A stretch of DNA of 17,432 nucleotides from Hondaea fermentalgiana (lineage: Eukaryota > Sar > Bigyra > Thraustochytrida > Thraustochytriidae). Below, one piece after another: positions 1-8,359 of this stretch. Below the pieces are notes generated by a model that was not told where the DNA came from, ran no database searches, and saw only the letters and a program-made list of their open reading frames with translations. The translations under genes were made by a program, and so were the position numbers. How positions within the stretch are numbered: the first letter of the stretch is position 1; each line of letters begins with the position of its first letter. The stretch is taken from positions 121,496 to 138,927 of the forward strand of contig NPFB01000006.1 of the NCBI GenBank assembly GCA_014084085.1, given 5' to 3'.

Positions 1-55
1 GGGGCCGCGCGGAGAGAGCGGCGGCCCGGGCCCGGCCGGCGCGGAAAAAGCAAAA

Positions 56-56
56 A

Positions 57-91
<35 letters not shown>
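56..91. repeat. (AAAG)9 microsatellite
   Basis: Nine uninterrupted AAAG units are followed by an imperfect AAGC. The tract lies about 750 bases before the acetyltransferase start, in presumed promoter DNA. Confidence 0.95.
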
Positions 92-92
<1 letters not shown>

Positions 93-326
93 AGCAAAGG
101 AAAAGACGAAAAACCAAAAAAAGTAGGAAAAAGCGCGCGGCGAGGCCGGAAAAGGCAGGAATAAGGGGGAAAAACCGGACACGTCTCAAAGTGAAAAAAG
201 GAGAGGCCGGAGACGCGGAGCCTCGGCGTGCCAAAAGCGCTCCACCCAGCGGCGGGCGAGGAAAGGCGCCGAGGAGGCCTAAAGCAAAGACCGCGAGCAA
301 GAGCGCGAGCGGCGAGGCAGCGAGGG

Positions 327-358
327 TCGCTCGCTCGCTCGCTCGCTCGCTGGCTGGC
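327..358. repeat. (TCGC)6(TGGC)2 microsatellite
   Basis: Six perfect TCGC units run into two TGGC units. Degenerate TCGC-like copies continue to about 394. Confidence 0.95.
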
Positions 359-747
359 TTGGGTCACGCACGGGTCGCTCGGTTGCTCGACTCGGTCTAA
401 CAGCGAGTGAGTAGTCGTTCTTGATTGAGCCAGGCGGAAAAAGCAGGCAGTCCGGAGCAAGAAAAAGAAAACAAAAGCCCAGCAAAGTCCGCCGAGGGAA
501 AAAAACACGCGGGGTGGCGAAGGCTTGCGCGCGGGCTTGCGGACAAGCGGGCGCGCGAGTCCGCGAGGAAGAACGGTGAAGAAGACCAGGACAGGGATCA
601 CCACGACGACGACGCAGAAGCAGCAGCAACAGGCGAGCAGCGCGCGGAAGAAGGAGGTGGACCGCATCGAGCCCCGTGAAAGCGAGGCCGAAAGCCGAGC
701 TGGGCTGGCGGCCCGACGCGCGCTGCATATCAGCACGCTGCCCTCCC

Positions 748-846
748 ATGCGCGGGGCGCTGCCAGAGACAAGTCCCTTCCTTCGCAAGACAAACAGCGC
801 GCGCTGCACGCCGCGCCACGCGGAACAGAGCCCGGCTCGGATATGA
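748..846 (+). promoter_or_regulatory. 32-codon upstream ORF ending in an ATGA overlap with the acetyltransferase start
   Basis: ATG at 748 is the first ATG I find on the + strand. It opens 32 codons that end in TGA at 844-846, which overlaps the next ATG (843-845) as ATGA. The uORF start context is weak (C at -3, C at +4). The main start has G at -3 and A at +4. The peptide has no recognisable family. If transcription begins upstream of 748, this geometry would allow leaky scanning or termination-reinitiation to set acetyltransferase output. The sequence shows the geometry only; regulation is inferred. Confidence 0.5.
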
Positions 847-3800
847 GCAACGGGACCTCGCATCCCGCCCCGGCATCCCAGCAGCAGCAGGCTTCGCAGG
901 TAAGAACGACGGGGGTGGCTACGCGGTCTTCGCCGCGGGCGGCGGCAGCCGCCCCTGCGACGGGACCGCAGTCCGGCATCGAGTCCTCGGCAGCAAGGAT
1001 CTCATCACAGACTGATCCTGCTGCCAGCAACAAAAAAATGCTATCGGACCCGCCTCCCGCCACGGCCGTTCCCGTGCGTCAACCTTCTCCTGTTCGGGAG
1101 CCTAATTCATCACAGCAAACCACGACCGCTGCGAGCATGCCGTCTGTAAATCAGCAGCAGCCGCAGCGATCCGCTGCGCCTGCCGCTGCTCACCCCTCTC
1201 AGCAGCCCAGGCAGCAACAAGCCCAAGCCATGGCACCGGGGCCGCAAAGGGGCACCGAAGCGGGCGTGGCGAGGAGCCATGTCTCTCAGCAAGTCCAGGC
1301 TAGGGCAGTTCAACAACAACGTGCCACAGCGCCTCCAGGTTCTGGTTCGCAACGAACCGCTCCGCAGTCGCAGCAGCAGAAGCAGCAGATGCGCCCACCT
1401 CCGACCTCAAATGGAACGTGGCGTACTGATCCTCAAGCCGACGTTGAGCCTCGGCGTTATGTCATCCAACAAATTGTCTCGCTTCTCGAGTCTTGCAAGC
1501 CTAAAGCCTTTGCCCGTCGACAGGAAAAACTCATCGATCTGGCACGTCGTCTCGAGGTTGCGCTGTACAAGCAGTCCAAGTCAAAAGAAGAGTACATGGA
1601 TCCCGCCACATTGCGTCAAAGGGTCCGTGAACTCGCCAAGGCAAGCACGGCTCAGCAACAGCAGCAAATCGCCACGAAATCTGGAGCCGGAATGCATCCC
1701 ACTGCGGCCGCACAACAACAGGCTCAAGCGATGCGTCGAGCCGCTGCAGTCAACGGCCAACAACCGCAACAACAACAACAACAACAACAACCCGTTTACA
1801 CGGCTTCGGCAGCTTCAGCAAATCATGGACGCGCTGTTCCAGGGACCGCAGGAGATCTTCGTCTCAAAGTCAAGCAGCCCGTGCCGCCCGGCCAGCAGCA
1901 ACTTCAGCAACAACACGAACGTTCCTCGACGAGTCAGCATGACAAAGATCAAATTCTCAAACAACGGCAGCAACGACTTCTCCTCTTGCGGCACGCAAGT
2001 CGTTGTCAAAATCCCGAGGGAACCTGCAAGGTCACGGAGCTCTGCGCTCGTATGAAGAGTTTGTGGAAACACATCTCCAAGTGCAAGGACCCTCGCTGCC
2101 CGGAACCTCATTGTGTCTCTTCCCGCTACGTGCTTTCTCACTATCATCGCTGTGTCAAGGAAGACTGCCCCGTTTGCAAACCTGTGAGGATTATCTCTGC
2201 GAATCAACGGAATCAACAGGCCGCTCGACAGCATGAGCAACTGCAACAGGTCGCTCCCACCGGCGGAGCGAACCCCATTCGTCGCCCAGGAACCTCTGCG
2301 GATGCCGCCACAATGCAGCAACGGTCTCATGCCAACATGCAGCATGCTTCTCGCCAGCAGCAGCATCACCAACAGCAGCTTCTCCTGCGCCAGCAGCAGC
2401 AGCAGCAACAGCAGCAAATGGCCATGCAGCGATCCAGAGCTCCCTATCGTTCCCAGGGCATGACCAAGGAGGAACTTGCCAAGTATCGCGCGCAGTTCCC
2501 TAATGCCATCGATCCCGCAAAGGCACGGCACTGTAAATCCGGAACCGGCCCCTCCTTGCCTTTCAGTCTCCAGCGCACCAACGTCGAAAAGCATATTGAG
2601 TCTCTGCGCGTTGAACGCCTCCAACCCAACGTGCGTCCTCTTCTTCGCAAACTCATCGAGCACAAGTCGAACAAGGGCATTTACAACGCTCCTGTGGACT
2701 GGAAGGCCATGAACATCCCCGACTACCCACGCATCATCAAGAACCCTATGGACCTCGGCACCATCCGCAAGCGTCTCGACACATCCTATTACAAGACGCT
2801 CGAGCAGTTCAAAGCCGATGTGGTCTTGACCTTTGAGAACGCCATGGCCTTTAATCCTCCCGAGAACGAGTACCATACCCGAGCAAAGGATCTTCTCAAG
2901 GTTGCCGTCAAGGAGTTTCCCGCCATCCAGAACAAAATTGAGCGCAACGGTCGGCCCAAGAACCAGAATTGCCAGCTCTGTCATCAGTCGACCTGCGAGC
3001 AGTGCCCGCTCTGTGAACGTGGCTGCATCCCATTCCAGCCCAAGCTGCTCTTTTGCTCCGGTACTTGTGGCAAACGCATTCAGCCCAATAGCGTGTATTA
3101 TACGGGCGTAGGCTATAACTACTGCTGGTGCAGCGACTGCTACGACAAAGCGCGCTCGGGCGTGCTCACGGTCAATGGTCAGTCGTACAATAAGAGCGAC
3201 CTCACCAAGAAAAAGAACAACGAACTCTATGGCGAGCCCTGGGTCTCTTGCGACAAGTGCGATCGATGGGTTCATCAAATTTGCGCGCTCTTCAACTCGC
3301 GCAAAAACAGTCTCAACTCATCGCAAGACTACATCTGCCCTCTTTGCCTCATTGAGGAGTCCAAACTCGGCGAACAGGAACGCAAGGCTGAGGCGGATGC
3401 CAAGGCCAAGGCTGGACCCTCTGGTGCTGTCAAAAAGGAGGAAAAGGAGCAGCCCAAGCCGGAGAAGCCCAAACAGGATGCTAAAGATGCCAAAAACGAA
3501 AAACCCGCCGTCGGGGACGACGCTGCTCGTGCGAAGGGAAAGTACAAGCATTTTGTTCTCCCCGCTGGCAAACGGGTCCCGAGCGCAAAAGAGCTCGATC
3601 AGACACGTCTTGGCATCTTTCTCGAGAAGTGGGTGCGGAACAGTATCCGCGAGTTTCGCGACAAGGAGCGGGTTCGCAAGCCCGGAATCGCGGACGAGGA
3701 TCTGGGGCCTGGCGCGGACAAACTCCATATCCGCGTGCTCTCCAACTTTGACGAAGAGTGCAAGGTCAAACCCTTCGTTAAGCGTCTCATTCCCGAGTAT

Positions 3801-6800
3801 CCCGACGCCTTTCCCTTTCGCTCGCGCTGCATCTTTCTCTTCCAAGAGCTCGATGGTGTTGATGTGCTCTTCTTCGCCATGTTCGTGCAAGAGTACGGGT
3901 CTGACTGCCCGGACCCGAATCGTCGCAAGGTGTACATTGCCTACCTCGACTCCGTCTACTATTTCCAGCCCCGCCGTTTGAGGACCACAGTCTACCACGA
4001 GCTTCTCCTTGGCTATCTCGAGTACATGCGTCGGGACGGCATGACCTCGGCCTACATTTGGGCCTGCCCCCCGCCCAACAAGCGCGACGACTACATCATC
4101 CATTGCCATCCCGAGGACCAACGAGTCCAGACCCCGGAGCGTCTGCGCAAGTGGTATCACGACATGATCACGCAGGGGTCCGGCTCTCGCATCTTCATGG
4201 GCTCATGCGCCATGTTCGAGGAGCACTTTGAGGGCTCCGCGCGCGCCAACAACAAGAAAAAGTCCAAATCAAAGTCCAAAAAGCGGACCTCCAAGTCAAA
4301 GTCCAAATCCAAGAGCAGCAAGAAGGGGAAAAAGTCGTCCCGCAAGGGTACAACGACCCGTCGGATAAGTGGCGCTGCCGCTGCCGCGCAGGCTGCCGCC
4401 GCTGCAAAGGTCGCCGCAGAAGAAGCTGCAAAGGCTGAAGCAGAAGCTGCCGCCGCCGCTGCGTCTGGCAAGACGAATTCTGCAGATGGAGACAACAAGG
4501 ATGGTGATGGCGACGATGACGAGGAAAACGACACCTTGGGGATGCTTCCCGACATGCCTGATCTCGAGGATGACGAAGAAGACGAGGACGCCAACACCGA
4601 GGCCAAGGCAACGCCCGAGGATGGCGTCCCGCTTTCTGATGCTGACAAGGCCAAGGCAATGGCAGAAGCTGCCGGTGTGACGTTCTTGACCCCTGCCAAT
4701 GGTGTTTGTGCCGGTGACGACCGTATGTTGGCCGAGGATCTTGAACGCCGCAAGGCCAACAAACTGGCTGCTGCTGGTCACCTTCCTTACTTTGAAGGCG
4801 ACTACTGGCCGCAGGAAGCAGAGGAACTCGCCAAGGAACGCGCCCGCCAAAAGAAGAAGGAAAGTGAGAACAACGGTGGCCGCAGCAAGCGCAAACGTCG
4901 TCGCAATGGCGAAGAAGGCGCCGAGGGTGGCAAACCGGATGGCAAGGCGGGTAATGGCAAAGCAGCGGATACCGACAAACCCGTCGCGGAACTTGCCGTT
5001 GAACTAACTGCCGAAGAGGCCGCCGAGGCTCGCGTGCAGCTCATGCAACGTCTTGCGCAGCAGCTCGAGGTCATGAAGGACGATTTTCTCGTTGTCAAGA
5101 TGTCTCACGAGTGCACGCGGTGCGGCAAGTATCTTTTGCGAGGTCGCTGGGAATGCCGACATCCGACGTGTCTCGAGGACTCGGGCTTCAACAAGTCGTG
5201 TCCGTTCGCGCTCTGTAACGATTGCTATGTGCTCGAGACCAAGCGTCCCAAGGAGCAACAACATGGAGGTGGTTGCGTGGCGGACGGTCCGGACGGTAAA
5301 CCCAAGTCAGCAGAGGAGGAAGCCGACAAGGAAGCCGGCAAGGACCAAACTGTCATCGACGTGAACATCGAGTACAAGCGCAAGGAAAAGGAACGCAAGG
5401 AGAAAGAAGCCAAGGAAAAGGCTGAGCGCGAGGCCAAGGAAAAGGCCAAACGCGAGGCTGCCGAGCAGGAAAAGAAGAAGACCAAAGTGGAGGAAGATGC
5501 TAGCAAGCCGTCCACTTCTGATAGTGGCGCTACTGACGCTGCTGGTGCTGCTGCTGTTACGACGGCAACGCCTGCAAGCACTACTACTTCCTCTGCCGAC
5601 GCCAAGACTTCTCAGCCATCTGCTAATGGGGATGCTACTGTCAAGACGGAGGCCCCGAAGTCGATCAAGGAGGAGTCCACGATCAAGTCTGTTAGTGCCT
5701 CGGGGTCCGTCAAACGCAGCGCTCCAGATGCCGAAACCAAGGATACCACCAGTGCGGCTCCTGCCACCGCAAAGGCCGAGGAGGAGACCAAGGCCAACGG
5801 AGTCAAGTCTGAGCCGCAGTCTGAGACCGAAGATAAGCCCAGCAAGGAGAAGGCTGCCGAAACTTCGGTGGAGGCCACCGCGTCCACGACTGAGGCCTCT
5901 TCCGCTACTGCAGAGCCTGCAAAGGATCATGACAAAAAGGCTTCGGAAGAGACTGTGGCGAGTGAAAGTGACAGCAAGCCTACTTCCGCGCCCACCAAAG
6001 AGGAAGCCTCCGAAGACAAGGATGACAAGCAGGCCATGAAGCGCCAAAAGATTTCGGAAACTGATGCGAAGACTACAGCTACTTCCTCTTCTGCATCTGC
6101 AGTAAAGAAGGAGGAAGGGGAATTTCCTGTCAAGAAGGAGGCCCTCTCTGCCGAGGAGAAAGTAAAGAATCAAGATCAGGACAAGGACACGAAAATGTCT
6201 GAAGCCGGAGAAAAGATTGCAGAATCCAAGGCGGGAGCAGCTGTAACAGTAGCAGAGAAATCCTCGGATGACAAGGACGGCAAAGCGAACGAGTCCAAAG
6301 AGGATAAACCCAAGACGAAAGAGGAGCGCGAAGCCGAGGCCAAGGCCAAGGCAGAGGCAGAGGTCAAGATGAAGAAGCAAAAAGAAGTGGAGGAGGCGCG
6401 CAAGAGAAAAGAACTACTCGCTGAGTGGGAAAAGCAGAGCATTGAATGCACACGCGCACCCTTGCCGTCTCCTGCGGCCGAGGATCACATTCTGCACTAT
6501 GTTGATGAGAACCTCCCTATTCAGACGCCAGACCACGATGTCATCATGAAGAACCACCTGCTCGAATCCCGTCACGCCTTTCTCTCCCTGTGCACGGGTA
6601 ACAGATATCAGTTCGACCAACAGCGTCGCGCCAAGCATTCCACCATGATGGTCCTTTACCATCTCCACAACCCCGACGCTCCTGCGCATCTGTACACATG
6701 CATGGAGTGCCACAATGACATCCTCTCGGGCAAGCGGTACCATTGCGATGTTTGCAATGGTGGCGATTATGATCTTTGTGTCCATTGCAAGCGTCACATG

Positions 6801-7598
6801 GGCCGACACGAGCACATGCTTACGCCGTTTGTTGTCACGCGTGGCGTGCAGGCCGAGACGACCGAGTCGCAGCGCATGCAGCGTGTTCAGGAGATGCAAC
6901 GCGCTCGCCAGCATTCGTTGACGCTCTTTCTCGAGGCTCTCGTGCACTCGTCACAGTGCAACAACCCAGAATGCTCCAAGGCACCTTGCAAGAAGATGAA
7001 GGATCTTCTCAAGCATCGCATGACATGCGAAGTTCGTGTGCGTGGCGGTTGCGAAATCTGCCGCCGCGTTCTCTGCCTCGTGCAAATGCATGCGCGTAAT
7101 TGCCACACGCCCAACTGCCGCGTGCCGCATTGTGAAGACCTCAAAGTGCACATTCACAAGCACAAACAACAAATGAAGCAACATATGCGTCAGAATGGGC
7201 GCCCTGCGACAGAGCAAGAGCTCGTGCAACAACAACGCAATTTGCTCTTGCAGCGTCAGCGCCAGCTGCAGGCGGCGCGACAAAATGCTCAACTACAGCA
7301 GCAGCAGCAGCAACAGCGGCAGCAACAGGCGGCACGCGGGGGTGTTCGTAGCGCTCGTGGCCGCGGCCACCGCTCCGGAAGCACCGGCGCCGCTGCTCAG
7401 GCCATCACTCAGGCCGGCCAGCAAATTCAGGCCACCGTCGTGGAAGGAAGCGGCGGCACCAAGATCAAAATTCGGCCTACGAACCTTAAGCCCTCGGTGC
7501 CCGGAAACATCGCGCCTGGGGCCACGGCGGCGCCTCAGGGTCCGCCTCCGGCCTCTTCGAGGGCTTCTTCGCGCGGACAGCGCACCACCCGGAGATGA
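843..7598 (+). CDS. p300/CBP-type (KAT3) histone acetyltransferase
   Basis: Nuclear transcriptional co-activator that acetylates histones and other proteins. The 2251-residue product contains, in order: Gln-rich N-terminus; KIX (about 193-266, W193, RR..E.L...AR..E pattern); TAZ1 (366-449, all twelve zinc His/Cys ligands); bromodomain (584-697, NPMDLGTIRKRL and the acetyl-lysine Asn in AMAFNPP); RING/PHD zinc region (708-839); KAT11 from about 900, with IWACPP (W1073) and KWY (W1104-Y1105) matching p300 W1436, W1466 and Y1467; a Lys/Ala/acidic insert (1138-1313); LPYFEGDYWP (1314); ZZ1 (1422-1484); a 380-residue charged low-complexity insert; the KAT11 C-terminal part (about 1911-1943); ZZ2 (1951-1998); TAZ2 (2011-2118); Gln/Arg/Gly tail. 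Paired ZZ fingers resemble plant HAC proteins, while the bromodomain is animal-like. ATG 843 is the first in-frame ATG. The family call is very secure; the exact start and the absence of introns are less so. Confidence 0.95.
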   Translation: MSNGTSHPAPASQQQQASQVRTTGVATRSSPRAAAAAPATGPQSGIESSAARISSQTDPAASNKKMLSDPPPATAVPVRQPSPVREPNSSQQTTTAASMPSVNQQQPQRSAAPAAAHPSQQPRQQQAQAMAPGPQRGTEAGVARSHVSQQVQARAVQQQRATAPPGSGSQRTAPQSQQQKQQMRPPPTSNGTWRTDPQADVEPRRYVIQQIVSLLESCKPKAFARRQEKLIDLARRLEVALYKQSKSKEEYMDPATLRQRVRELAKASTAQQQQQIATKSGAGMHPTAAAQQQAQAMRRAAAVNGQQPQQQQQQQQPVYTASAASANHGRAVPGTAGDLRLKVKQPVPPGQQQLQQQHERSSTSQHDKDQILKQRQQRLLLLRHASRCQNPEGTCKVTELCARMKSLWKHISKCKDPRCPEPHCVSSRYVLSHYHRCVKEDCPVCKPVRIISANQRNQQAARQHEQLQQVAPTGGANPIRRPGTSADAATMQQRSHANMQHASRQQQHHQQQLLLRQQQQQQQQQMAMQRSRAPYRSQGMTKEELAKYRAQFPNAIDPAKARHCKSGTGPSLPFSLQRTNVEKHIESLRVERLQPNVRPLLRKLIEHKSNKGIYNAPVDWKAMNIPDYPRIIKNPMDLGTIRKRLDTSYYKTLEQFKADVVLTFENAMAFNPPENEYHTRAKDLLKVAVKEFPAIQNKIERNGRPKNQNCQLCHQSTCEQCPLCERGCIPFQPKLLFCSGTCGKRIQPNSVYYTGVGYNYCWCSDCYDKARSGVLTVNGQSYNKSDLTKKKNNELYGEPWVSCDKCDRWVHQICALFNSRKNSLNSSQDYICPLCLIEESKLGEQERKAEADAKAKAGPSGAVKKEEKEQPKPEKPKQDAKDAKNEKPAVGDDAARAKGKYKHFVLPAGKRVPSAKELDQTRLGIFLEKWVRNSIREFRDKERVRKPGIADEDLGPGADKLHIRVLSNFDEECKVKPFVKRLIPEYPDAFPFRSRCIFLFQELDGVDVLFFAMFVQEYGSDCPDPNRRKVYIAYLDSVYYFQPRRLRTTVYHELLLGYLEYMRRDGMTSAYIWACPPPNKRDDYIIHCHPEDQRVQTPERLRKWYHDMITQGSGSRIFMGSCAMFEEHFEGSARANNKKKSKSKSKKRTSKSKSKSKSSKKGKKSSRKGTTTRRISGAAAAAQAAAAAKVAAEEAAKAEAEAAAAAASGKTNSADGDNKDGDGDDDEENDTLGMLPDMPDLEDDEEDEDANTEAKATPEDGVPLSDADKAKAMAEAAGVTFLTPANGVCAGDDRMLAEDLERRKANKLAAAGHLPYFEGDYWPQEAEELAKERARQKKKESENNGGRSKRKRRRNGEEGAEGGKPDGKAGNGKAADTDKPVAELAVELTAEEAAEARVQLMQRLAQQLEVMKDDFLVVKMSHECTRCGKYLLRGRWECRHPTCLEDSGFNKSCPFALCNDCYVLETKRPKEQQHGGGCVADGPDGKPKSAEEEADKEAGKDQTVIDVNIEYKRKEKERKEKEAKEKAEREAKEKAKREAAEQEKKKTKVEEDASKPSTSDSGATDAAGAAAVTTATPASTTTSSADAKTSQPSANGDATVKTEAPKSIKEESTIKSVSASGSVKRSAPDAETKDTTSAAPATAKAEEETKANGVKSEPQSETEDKPSKEKAAETSVEATASTTEASSATAEPAKDHDKKASEETVASESDSKPTSAPTKEEASEDKDDKQAMKRQKISETDAKTTATSSSASAVKKEEGEFPVKKEALSAEEKVKNQDQDKDTKMSEAGEKIAESKAGAAVTVAEKSSDDKDGKANESKEDKPKTKEEREAEAKAKAEAEVKMKKQKEVEEARKRKELLAEWEKQSIECTRAPLPSPAAEDHILHYVDENLPIQTPDHDVIMKNHLLESRHAFLSLCTGNRYQFDQQRRAKHSTMMVLYHLHNPDAPAHLYTCMECHNDILSGKRYHCDVCNGGDYDLCVHCKRHMGRHEHMLTPFVVTRGVQAETTESQRMQRVQEMQRARQHSLTLFLEALVHSSQCNNPECSKAPCKKMKDLLKHRMTCEVRVRGGCEICRRVLCLVQMHARNCHTPNCRVPHCEDLKVHIHKHKQQMKQHMRQNGRPATEQELVQQQRNLLLQRQRQLQAARQNAQLQQQQQQQRQQQAARGGVRSARGRGHRSGSTGAAAQAITQAGQQIQATVVEGSGGTKIKIRPTNLKPSVPGNIAPGATAAPQGPPPASSRASSRGQRTTRR
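1767..1790 (+). repeat. (CAA)8 poly-Gln tract
   Basis: Eight pure CAA codons encode Gln between the KIX and TAZ1 domains of the acetyltransferase. Pure repeats of this kind tend to vary in length between strains. Confidence 0.9.
2391..2417 (+). repeat. CAG/CAA poly-Gln tract (9 codons)
   Basis: Nine Gln codons, five of them consecutive CAG and the rest mixed CAG/CAA, lie between TAZ1 and the bromodomain of the acetyltransferase. Confidence 0.9.
4254..4781 (+). other. Low-complexity insert inside the KAT11 catalytic domain
   Basis: Residues 1138-1313 of the acetyltransferase separate the catalytic core from the conserved LPYFEGDYWP segment. The insert starts with about 30 residues made almost only of Lys, Ser and Arg (KSKSKSKK type), continues Ala-rich, and ends strongly acidic. 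A second basic run (KKK, then KRKRRR, about residues 1337-1354) follows LPYFEGDYWP. That second position matches the lysine-rich autoacetylation loop of human p300, so the first run is an additional basic segment. Confidence 0.8.
5256..6412 (+). other. Charged low-complexity insert with psi-K-x-E motifs
   Basis: About 385 residues, rich in Lys, Glu, Ala, Ser and Thr, lie between ZZ1 and the C-terminal part of the KAT11 domain. The first part is a Lys/Glu-rich stretch that could form a single charged helix. Later there are five sumoylation-consensus motifs: VKTE (5640), IKEE (5664), VKSE (5802), VKKE (6102) and VKKE (6129). The insert is not part of any recognised fold. Confidence 0.75.
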
Positions 7599-7752
7599 GT
7601 GTTTATTTGATGAACCATTGCCTTTTGATTTTAAAAAAAATTCTCATATTTTTGATTGCATCTTGACGGCCTTTTTCTCCATTGCGTAGGGAGTATTTGG
7701 GTTTGGTTTGTAGCGGTCGAAGCAATCCTTCGCTTCACGGTTGAGAAAGTCA

Positions 7753-7758
7753 AATAAA
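7753..7758 (+). terminator. Candidate AATAAA poly(A) signal for the acetyltransferase gene
   Basis: A canonical AATAAA hexamer lies about 155 bases past the TGA of the acetyltransferase. It sits in A/T-rich DNA on the same strand. Confidence 0.45.
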
Positions 7759-7779
7759 AAATCTGGCCAGAGTTATTTC

Positions 7780-7824
7780 AAAGCAAAGCAAAGCAAAGCA
7801 AAGCAAAGCAAAGCAACGCAACGC
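7780..7824. repeat. (AAAGC)7(AACGC)2 pentanucleotide repeat
   Basis: Seven perfect AAAGC units are followed by two AACGC units. The repeat lies in the presumed 3' region between two convergent genes, between their candidate poly(A) signals. Confidence 0.95.
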
Positions 7825-7858
7825 TGATTAGATCAAATAGAAATTGCAGTTGTTGAGT

Positions 7859-7864
7859 TTTATT
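7859..7864 (-). terminator. Candidate AATAAA poly(A) signal for the kinase gene
   Basis: TTTATT on the + strand gives AATAAA on the minus strand, about 495 bases past the kinase stop. The long distance makes it weaker than the + strand candidate. Confidence 0.3.
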
Positions 7865-8359
7865 CTGTTTTTCCGTCAAAGGAAAGAGACGAAAAACGGC
7901 AAGAGTGACCAGAGCGACTGTATCGAAGAACAGCTCTGTAACGAAGTCCTACTGACTGCAATTGCCGCTGCTGTTGAAGAGCAAAGGCAACCTGCATCAA
8001 TCTGATTCGTTCTCTTGGATCTTCGTACAAACAAAATTCCCTTGGGCAGAGTCTTGCGCCAGAACAACGTCATCAGTTGAAAACAATAAGAAGACACGCA
8101 CGATATCTTTGGATGTATAAAATGGGATAGTGGCGTCACGACTAGGGTATCAATGAATGGGGCAGCGACTGACCCCGTTGCGGTTGTCTCGTATGATAGA
8201 TGGATGCTCAGAGCGAACAGCGCCAAGAGAATGATAACAGAGAGAGACTTCCAAATGAGGGTTGGGGAAAGAGAGAGAACCTGAGAGACAGCTGCTACGA
8301 GCTCCTCCCATCCCTCCCAAGTAGGAAAAAGAGGGTTTCTAGAACGATGCATACACTGC

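Larger units (their letters stand above)
1..842 (+). other. GC-rich 5' flank/leader of the acetyltransferase gene
   Basis: No gene is supported here. The stretch is purine- and GC-rich, with an AAAG microsatellite (56-91) and a TCGC microsatellite (327-358). I found only one ATG on the + strand before 843, at 748. The reading frame of the downstream acetyltransferase stays open upstream to a TTG at 525, but that extension contains no ATG and is basic and low in complexity. I therefore treat it as leader, while noting that a non-AUG extension cannot be excluded. The region probably holds the promoter and 5' UTR. I see no clear TATA box. Confidence 0.6.
7599..8359. other. Convergent 3' intergenic region
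   Basis: This 761-base stretch lies between the acetyltransferase (+) and the kinase (-). It is more A/T-rich than the genes. It holds an AATAAA on each strand (7753-7758 on +, 7859-7864 on -) and an AAAGC microsatellite. A 207-codon minus-strand open frame crosses it but lacks coding character. No RNA gene is recognisable. Confidence 0.7.

Noticed and set aside
525..842. N-terminal extension of the acetyltransferase frame up to 525
   Set aside because: It begins with TTG and has no ATG; its composition is Arg-rich and low in complexity, so ATG 843 is the better start.
1815..3278. 487-codon open frame antisense to the acetyltransferase
   Set aside because: It lies opposite the TAZ1, bromodomain and PHD coding sequence. 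Its openness follows from the strong G/C third-position bias, and it has no recognisable domain.
5307..6380. 357-codon Leu-rich antisense frame that looks membrane-like
   Set aside because: It is the complement of the Lys/Glu-rich insert; the Leu/Phe runs are mirror images of AAG/GAG-type codons.
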